Source: Desulfuromonas sp.
GTDB taxonomy: Bacteria > Desulfobacterota > Desulfuromonadia > Desulfuromonadales > SZUA-401
NCBI GenBank assembly: GCA_002869605.1
Contig: PKUI01000021.1
Coordinates: 1-8,246 of the forward strand
Reading direction: 5' to 3'
DNA: 8,246 nucleotides
Both the position numbers and the translations under genes were made by a program. The notes beneath the pieces were generated by a model. That model had not been told where the DNA came from. It searched no databases and saw only the letters and a program-made list of their open reading frames with translations. Shown in pieces: positions 4,004 through 8,246 of the stretch (positions within the stretch are counted from its first letter, which is position 1; each line of letters starts with the position of its first letter).

Positions 4004-5497
4004 CTAGAAGTCGACGACCAGTTGTGCCGAGCCGCGCAGCTCCGTGGGGACGTCTTCGCCGTCGATCTCGACGGTCTCCGAACCGTATGCCGCGGCCAGG
4101 TCGATACGCGCCGCCCACAGGTTGAAGCCGAGGCCTGCGGTGTAGACCCAGCCGATATCGCTCTGTGCCAGGTTTTTGTAGGCGCCACCGCGAATGGCGA
4201 CAATATTGAGAGGATTCCACTCCAGACCGAAGGAGATGTTCTGGGTGTCGTAGCCGGCCTGTACGGTTTCGTTGCGTGTCAGGTCGATGTCTGACTCGAG
4301 GGTCAGGGACTCGGTGGGGATCAGGGCCAGGCCTACGGTTACCTGACGTTCCAGGGTGACATTGTCGAAGGTCCGGGTCAGGGTCTTGGTGGTGACGCCA
4401 TCATCGAGCAGGATGGTGTTGGTCACCGTGGGTCCCTTGAATGTCGGCCGGTTGAGGTTGCGAGCGATCAGGCCGACATTGAGCAACGGGAAGCGTCCCA
4501 GAATGCCGAAGTCGATGCCATAGGTATCGGTCTCTTCGAAGTTGTCCTCTAATTCATCGAGGAAATCTTCACTGTCGTTGCCGAAGACCAGGACCTGGGT
4601 GCCGTAAACCCGGCCACGCATGTACTTGAGGTTGAAGCCAAAGCCCCAGTTATCATTCAGAGCAGCTCCGTAGGTGAAGGGAACTTCCATGTAGCCGGTT
4701 CCCTGGATCAAAGCTACGGTCTCATTCTGGTCGAGCGAGCCGCTACCGCCGGCCTGGATCAGGCTGAGCAATGTAATCATGCTATCGGCCTGGGAGGGGT
4801 CGAGGTTGTTCTCGCGCGCCAGATAGTCGAGGTTGTTAATGGCGGTGTCGCTGAGGCCCAGGGTGAATTCAAGGTAGTCCTGCTGGGCCTGGTCGAAGAA
4901 GGTCTGTTGCCCATCGGTGCCGATATCCACCACACTGTTGATGTCTCCGACGATCGGTGAGGCGGTGCCGAGATTGTTCAGATCGAGGTTCTCGACGTAG
5001 ACGGTCGCCTGGCCGATGCCACGTGCACCGATGCCGAAATGCCCGACCCGCACCCCGAAGCCGGCGTTGGCGTCGACAGTAAGGTCATTGCCGGGGTCGT
5101 CGATGCCGGGCAGGGCACCGAGCAGCTTGGTCAGCTGGTCAAGGCCATCTTCGTTGTTGATGCCATTTTCAATGGTGGAGAGGTCAACATCGGCGAGAAG
5201 GTCGATATAATCGGCCAACTGGCCGTGTATACGTTCACCGCCCTGCGCATCAACCCCGAAACCCCAGTCTTTCTCAGCGAGGTTGTTGTTGTCGTGTTCC
5301 GTTTCGCTGGAGAAAAAGGCAAAAGCGGCAGGATTGTAGTATTGTGCGGTGATATCGTTGACCGAAGCGACGTTGGCCCCGGCCATGCCGAGCGCACGAG
5401 GCCCCGCAAAGATCGTATCGAGGGCAAATGCAGACCCGCAAACTGCCAACAGGGTGATAGACAACAGAACCGTTACGAGCAAGCGGCGCAATAGCAT
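4004..5497 (-). CDS. TraF_2/FadL-like outer membrane beta-barrel protein
   Basis: A 497-residue exported protein. A positively charged start (MLLRR) and hydrophobic core lead to a probable signal peptidase I site, SAFA|LD after residue 25; the Cys at 20 is not in a good lipobox. The mature start has the motif RALGMAGANVASVNDITAQYYNPAAFA (34-60), split here as RALGMAGA and YYNPAAFA. It is typical of the family Pfam calls TraF_2 and close to OmpP1/FadL and PorV N-termini, where it forms a plug or first strands. Alternating strands with Gly and aromatic girdles follow (about 275-497), ending in F497, the usual outer-membrane assembly signal. The middle (about 90-270) is acidic and Asn/Asp-rich, probably extracellular or periplasmic loops. 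The name 'conjugal transfer protein' often attached to this family is not supported here, since no other transfer genes are present. Start: ATG at 5497 with AGGAGG 9 nt upstream. The substrate is unknown. Confidence 0.85.
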   Translation of the reverse strand: MLLRRLLVTVLLSITLLAVCGSAFALDTIFAGPRALGMAGANVASVNDITAQYYNPAAFAFFSSETEHDNNNLAEKDWGFGVDAQGGERIHGQLADYIDLLADVDLSTIENGINNEDGLDQLTKLLGALPGIDDPGNDLTVDANAGFGVRVGHFGIGARGIGQATVYVENLDLNNLGTASPIVGDINSVVDIGTDGQQTFFDQAQQDYLEFTLGLSDTAINNLDYLARENNLDPSQADSMITLLSLIQAGGSGSLDQNETVALIQGTGYMEVPFTYGAALNDNWGFGFNLKYMRGRVYGTQVLVFGNDSEDFLDELEDNFEETDTYGIDFGILGRFPLLNVGLIARNLNRPTFKGPTVTNTILLDDGVTTKTLTRTFDNVTLERQVTVGLALIPTESLTLESDIDLTRNETVQAGYDTQNISFGLEWNPLNIVAIRGGAYKNLAQSDIGWVYTAGLGFNLWAARIDLAAAYGSETVEIDGEDVPTELRGSAQLVVDF

Positions 5498-5540
5498 AAA
5501 GCAAATCCTCCTGAATACATTGAAAGGAAAAACATCAAAA

Positions 5541-5570
5541 GTTATAACGGTTTTCGAGCGGCATGGTCAA
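5541..5570 (-). promoter_or_regulatory. Sigma70-type promoter of the outer membrane protein gene
   Basis: On the minus strand TTGACC (5570-5565) and TATAAC (5546-5541) are separated by 18 nt, each matching five of six consensus positions. Transcription would start near 5534, giving a leader of about 37 nt with the AGGAGG site. The TGA stop of the upstream pncB gene (5569-5567) lies inside the -35 box. Confidence 0.8.
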
Positions 5571-7012
5571 GTTTTATGCGGACGTTGGCGCTCAAAGCGG
5601 GTTGTGAGTTCGTTGCGCAAGGAGGCGAGTGCGGGGCTGATGGCGACCTGGTAACGATGTGGATTCACCAGGCGCAGGGTCCCCTCGGGCATCTGTTGCA
5701 GTCGTTGCTTGCAGTAATCTCCCAGACTCTCGAGGGATGCTGTTGGTTTCAGGCGGCGGCCATCGCGCATCACTTCCTCGCGCAGGTCGATGATGGAGCT
5801 TTCTGTCGGGAAGTGCCGGTGGCGCTCGGGGGCCGTCGGATCGACGATGATGTCGGAGGGGGTGAGCTGTTCCCCGGGAAGGGCGATAAGGTCCAGTTCG
5901 AAGAGACCGTCGGGGCGCACCAGTCGCAGCAACTGTTTTTGCCCCGGGAGCGTCGCCTTGGAGAGGTCACTGGTGGTCTTGAGGCGCGGCTCGCCGTCGA
6001 TGAGCACCAGCTTGTAGACGCCGCCGAGGGCTCCTCCGCCGTCTCCCGCACAGGTCGCCAGGCGGGTGCCGACACCGTAGATGTCGATATATCCACCCTC
6101 GTGGCGGATGGAGTCGATCAGGTACTCGTCGAGTTCATTTGAGGCGACAATCCTGACCTCCGGAAAGCCGGCCTCGTCAAGCATGCGACGCGTGGCTTTA
6201 CTCAGGTAGGCAAGATCCCCGGAATCGAGACGCACTCCGAGCAGTTCGTGCCCCTGCTCACGCAGTTCTCTGGCCACGGTGATGGCGTTGGGTACTCCGC
6301 TGCGCAGCGTATCGTAGGTGTCGACCAGTAGCACGCAGCTATCGGGGAAACTGGTGGCATAAGCGCGGAAGGCGCTTAATTCATCCGGAAAGGCCATGAC
6401 CCAGCTGTGGGCGTGGGTTCCCTTGACCGGTAGCCCGAAGGCTTGTCCTGCCCAGACATTGCTGGTGCTGCGTACGCCGCCGATAGCCGCAGCCCGAGCG
6501 ACACTGAGTCCGCCGTCGGGACCCTGGGCACGGCGCAGGCCGAACTCAAGAACTTCACCGTCGCCGGCTGACAGCGCCAGACGGGCCGCCTTGGTGGCGA
6601 CCAGGGTCTGGAAGTTGACGATATTCAGTAGTGTGGTTTCAACGAACTGGGCCTCGGCCAGCGTCCCTTCCACGCTCAGTAGTGGCTCGTGGGGGAAGAC
6701 CACTTCCCCCTCGTGTGGGGCGATCACCCGCCCACGGAAACGGAAGTCGGCCAGGTAGTCGAGAAAGGCGTCGCTGAAAATTCCGAGTTGTTTGAGATAG
6801 CCGAGTTCCTCGGGCTTGAAATGCAACTGCTCAAGATAATCGAGCGCCGGGTCGAGTCCTGCGAACACGGCATAGCTTCCCATGTAGGGCGCCGCGCGGA
6901 AGAACAGGTCGAAGGTCGCCGGCTGTTCATGCATCTGTTCGGTGTGGTAGCCGGCGAGCATGGTCAGTTGGTAGAGGTCGGTCATCAGGGCCGGGGGGCT
7001 GGGTGCAGTCAT
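5567..7012 (-). CDS. pncB: Nicotinate phosphoribosyltransferase
   Basis: A 481-residue cytoplasmic enzyme that joins nicotinate to PRPP, with ATP hydrolysis, to give nicotinate mononucleotide, the entry step of the Preiss-Handler NAD salvage route. The family signature runs through the protein: [13 protein letters not shown] (10-22) at the N-terminus; [13 protein letters not shown] (155-167); GTHAHSW (198-204), whose second His (H202) fits the position phosphorylated by [11 protein letters not shown] (228-235); [14 protein letters not shown] (259-272), the phosphate-binding part; and GVGTRL (313-318). The C-terminal tail (about 395-481) matches the small C-terminal domain. Length is usual. 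I chose the ATG at 7012 because AAGGA lies 6 nt upstream and the motifs begin there; the longer frame to 7177 would overlap the sirtuin gene. The gap to the sirtuin stop is 25 nt, so they are cotranscribed. Confidence 0.95.
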   Translation of the reverse strand: MTAPSPPALMTDLYQLTMLAGYHTEQMHEQPATFDLFFRAAPYMGSYAVFAGLDPALDYLEQLHFKPEELGYLKQLGIFSDAFLDYLADFRFRGRVIAPHEGEVVFPHEPLLSVEGTLAEAQFVETTLLNIVNFQTLVATKAARLALSAGDGEVLEFGLRRAQGPDGGLSVARAAAIGGVRSTSNVWAGQAFGLPVKGTHAHSWVMAFPDELSAFRAYATSFPDSCVLLVDTYDTLRSGVPNAITVARELREQGHELLGVRLDSGDLAYLSKATRRMLDEAGFPEVRIVASNELDEYLIDSIRHEGGYIDIYGVGTRLATCAGDGGGALGGVYKLVLIDGEPRLKTTSDLSKATLPGQKQLLRLVRPDGLFELDLIALPGEQLTPSDIIVDPTAPERHRHFPTESSIIDLREEVMRDGRRLKPTASLESLGDYCKQRLQQMPEGTLRLVNPHRYQVAISPALASLRNELTTRFERQRPHKT

Positions 7013-7037
7013 GGCATTTCCTTTATGGTCGGGTCGG

Positions 7038-7868
7038 TCAGGAATCCAGCTGTCTGGCAATGGCGGAGAGCCCTTCAAGGGCGCCGCAGGGCAGGCCGAT
7101 GTGCGGTGAACGGATCTGTGCTTCACGGGGGTTGATCCGGATGACCGTGGCATGAAAGCGGTTGCCGAGGGTATCACTCATGTGGCGGATGGTCGGGATG
7201 GCCGTGCCGGCACCCATTTCAAGCACCGTTATCGGTGCGTCGCGGTGTTGTTCGAGAAACAGGTCGAAACGCATCTCCTGCCCGTGGGTACGGTTGGGCA
7301 GCCACGAGTAGTCACCGAACATCAGGATGTTGGGGCGGGCCGTGCCGTTACAGCGTTGACAGAGCGGAACATGTTCGGCGCGCATGGTCTCGAAATCGAC
7401 CGGGATCTGCTCATGGTTGGCCCAGATGTCGTTATGGCAGGGGGTGAGACACTGCAGGTGGTGGATCGAGCCGTGAACCTCAAGAACCTGGTCTTCGCCG
7501 AAGCCGGCTTTCTGAAACTGGCCGTCGACATTCGAGGTGACGACAAATGTGTCTAGGTCGAAGTGTTCGGCCCACTGCTGCAGCAGTTTGAACCCCTGGT
7601 GGGGGATGGTGTCGCGGTAGAGGTTGGTGCGGTGTCCGTAAAAGCCCCAGCCGAAGGCGGGGTCGCGTGAGAAATGAACCGGGTTGGCGGCACCTATAAA
7701 GTTGATGCCGAGGCGTTGGTACATAGGGTAGGCGTTCCAGAAGCCGTGGTCGCCGCGAAAGTCCGGGAGCCCCGAGTCGACGCCCATCCCGGCACCGGCG
7801 GTTATGACCAGCGCCCGGGCCTCCCTGACCGCTTCGGCCGCCTTGGCGACCTTCTGCTCGTCCAGCAC
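7038..7868 (-). CDS. Sir2-family NAD-dependent protein deacylase (sirtuin)
   Basis: A 276-residue cytoplasmic protein expected to remove acyl groups from lysines while splitting NAD+ into nicotinamide and O-acyl-ADP-ribose. Sir2 motifs occur in order: the NAD site GAGMGVDSGLPDFRG (25-39), TSNVDGQFQKAG (111-122), the general base H132 in VHGS, and four zinc-ligand Cys at 140, 144, 170 and 173. MGAGTAIPTIR (218-228) and VIRINPRE (242-249) line the rest of the NAD pocket. Details are off-canon: the usual GAGxS has Gly for Ser, TQN-ID is TSN-VD, and the common GTS is GTA, so it is a divergent subgroup and its acyl preference cannot be told. The start is GTG at 7868, with GGGAGG 6 nt upstream inside the end of ybaK, only 2 nt after its stop. 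It lies upstream of pncB in one operon. Confidence 0.93.
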   Translation of the reverse strand: MLDEQKVAKAAEAVREARALVITAGAGMGVDSGLPDFRGDHGFWNAYPMYQRLGINFIGAANPVHFSRDPAFGWGFYGHRTNLYRDTIPHQGFKLLQQWAEHFDLDTFVVTSNVDGQFQKAGFGEDQVLEVHGSIHHLQCLTPCHNDIWANHEQIPVDFETMRAEHVPLCQRCNGTARPNILMFGDYSWLPNRTHGQEMRFDLFLEQHRDAPITVLEMGAGTAIPTIRHMSDTLGNRFHATVIRINPREAQIRSPHIGLPCGALEGLSAIARQLDS

Positions 7869-7870
7869 CT

Positions 7871-8246
7871 TTAGCCTCCCTGCTCGACAGCGGCGTTTAC
7901 CTGCGTTGGTTTCAGGACCCTCTCCAGGTCACGAGGGGACATCTCCAGCAGCATGCCACGCCGACCGCCGTTGATATAGATGCAAGGCAGCTCAAGGATG
8001 CTCGCTTCGATGTAGACCGGCATCCGCTTGCGGGTCCCGAACGGCGAGGTGCCGCCAACCTGGTAGCCGGAGTGGCGGTCGGCGATCTTGGGTACACAAG
8101 GGACGATCTGTTTTACCCCCAGGGTGCGGGCCAGCGCCTTGGTCGAGACTTCCAGGTCACCGTGCATCAGGACAATCAGTGGCTCAGCGTGTTCGTCTTC
8201 CATGATCAGGGTCTTGATCACCTGGTGCTCGGGAACTCCGAGCTCG
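7871..8246 (-). CDS. ybaK: Cys-tRNA(Pro)/Cys-tRNA(Cys) deacylase YbaK (N-terminus cut by window)
   Basis: The frame is open to the right edge. Reading past the internal GTG at 8221 gives ELGVPEHQ before VIKTLIMED, the continuous YbaK sequence, so the true start lies outside the window and 124 codons plus the TAA are present of about 160. YbaK/EbsC proteins hydrolyse cysteine mischarged onto tRNA(Pro) by prolyl-tRNA synthetase, a proofreading step in the cytoplasm. The conserved Lys of 'VIKTL' needed for activity, the 'VLMHGDLEVSTKALA' segment and the 'GYQVGGTSPFGTRKRMPVY' loop that shapes the substrate pocket are all present. The C-terminal helix (SPRDLERVLKP) is complete. The stop is 2 nt before the sirtuin start, and the sirtuin's ribosome-binding site lies in its last codons, which suggests translational coupling. 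Confidence 0.93.
   Translation of the reverse strand, partial: ELGVPEHQVIKTLIMEDEHAEPLIVLMHGDLEVSTKALARTLGVKQIVPCVPKIADRHSGYQVGGTSPFGTRKRMPVYIEASILELPCIYINGGRRGMLLEMSPRDLERVLKPTQVNAAVEQGG

Noticed and set aside
4004..5497. Reading the TraF_2 protein as evidence of a conjugative element
   Set aside because: No other transfer, relaxase, integrase or attachment sequences are present. The neighbours are housekeeping genes, and this family is common on chromosomes.
7013..7177. 55-codon N-terminal extension of the nicotinate phosphoribosyltransferase
   Set aside because: It would overlap the end of the sirtuin gene. Family similarity begins at the ATG at 7012, which has a good ribosome-binding site.
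8219..8221. Internal GTG as the start of ybaK
   Set aside because: The frame continues to the window edge with conserved YbaK residues (ELGVPEHQ), so the gene is truncated by the window and does not start here.

Overview
The window looks like a chromosomal segment of a Gram-negative bacterium. Signs of an outer membrane are a beta-barrel protein with a signal peptide and a terminal Phe, and a predicted lipoprotein. The gene mix (PilZ end, DUF502 membrane protein, TraF_2-type barrel, M24 peptidase, a pncB/sirtuin pair) is what I would expect in a Desulfuromonas/Geobacter-like anaerobe. That placement is inference from gene content and not a measured match. Most genes are moderately GC-rich; the lipoprotein gene and the intergenic spacers are visibly more AT-rich.

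Layout, left to right. The last 31 residues of a PilZ-type protein (1-97, +) end at a strong intrinsic terminator whose 3' arm and T-tract are copied in tandem (121-185). After a gene-free stretch, a consensus -10 box serves a 48-residue two-CxxC zinc-ribbon gene (429-575, +). A GC-rich hairpin separates this from a DUF502 membrane protein (645-1310, +). A 450-nt AT-rich spacer follows, with several hairpins, one ending in T7-A-T8. Next is an M24 peptidase of the Xaa-Pro dipeptidase/aminopeptidase P type (1764-2954, +) with its own promoter candidate and terminator. A second spacer with a palindrome and a 7-nt tandem repeat leads to a small predicted lipoprotein of unknown function (3253-3774, +).

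From 3898 onward everything is on the minus strand. A terminator sits between the convergent halves. Reading leftwards from the right edge are a truncated ybaK-type Cys-tRNA(Pro) deacylase (8246-7871), a Sir2-family protein (7868-7038, GTG start), a nicotinate phosphoribosyltransferase (7012-5567), and a TraF_2/FadL-like outer membrane protein (5497-4004). The first three are almost certainly one operon (gaps of 2 and 25 nt). The last has its own good sigma70-type promoter, whose -35 box contains the stop codon of the phosphoribosyltransferase gene.

Metabolically, the sirtuin would consume NAD+ and release nicotinamide, while PncB rebuilds nicotinate mononucleotide from nicotinate, so the operon has an NAD-turnover/salvage theme; a nicotinamidase needed to join the two is not in the window. 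I see no CRISPR array, transposon, tRNA, rRNA or defence island. The most unusual material is non-coding: the tandemly repeated terminator tail, a 16-bp palindrome present on both sides of the peptidase gene, the triple TTGGTTG repeat before the lipoprotein, and the hairpin-rich spacer before the peptidase.
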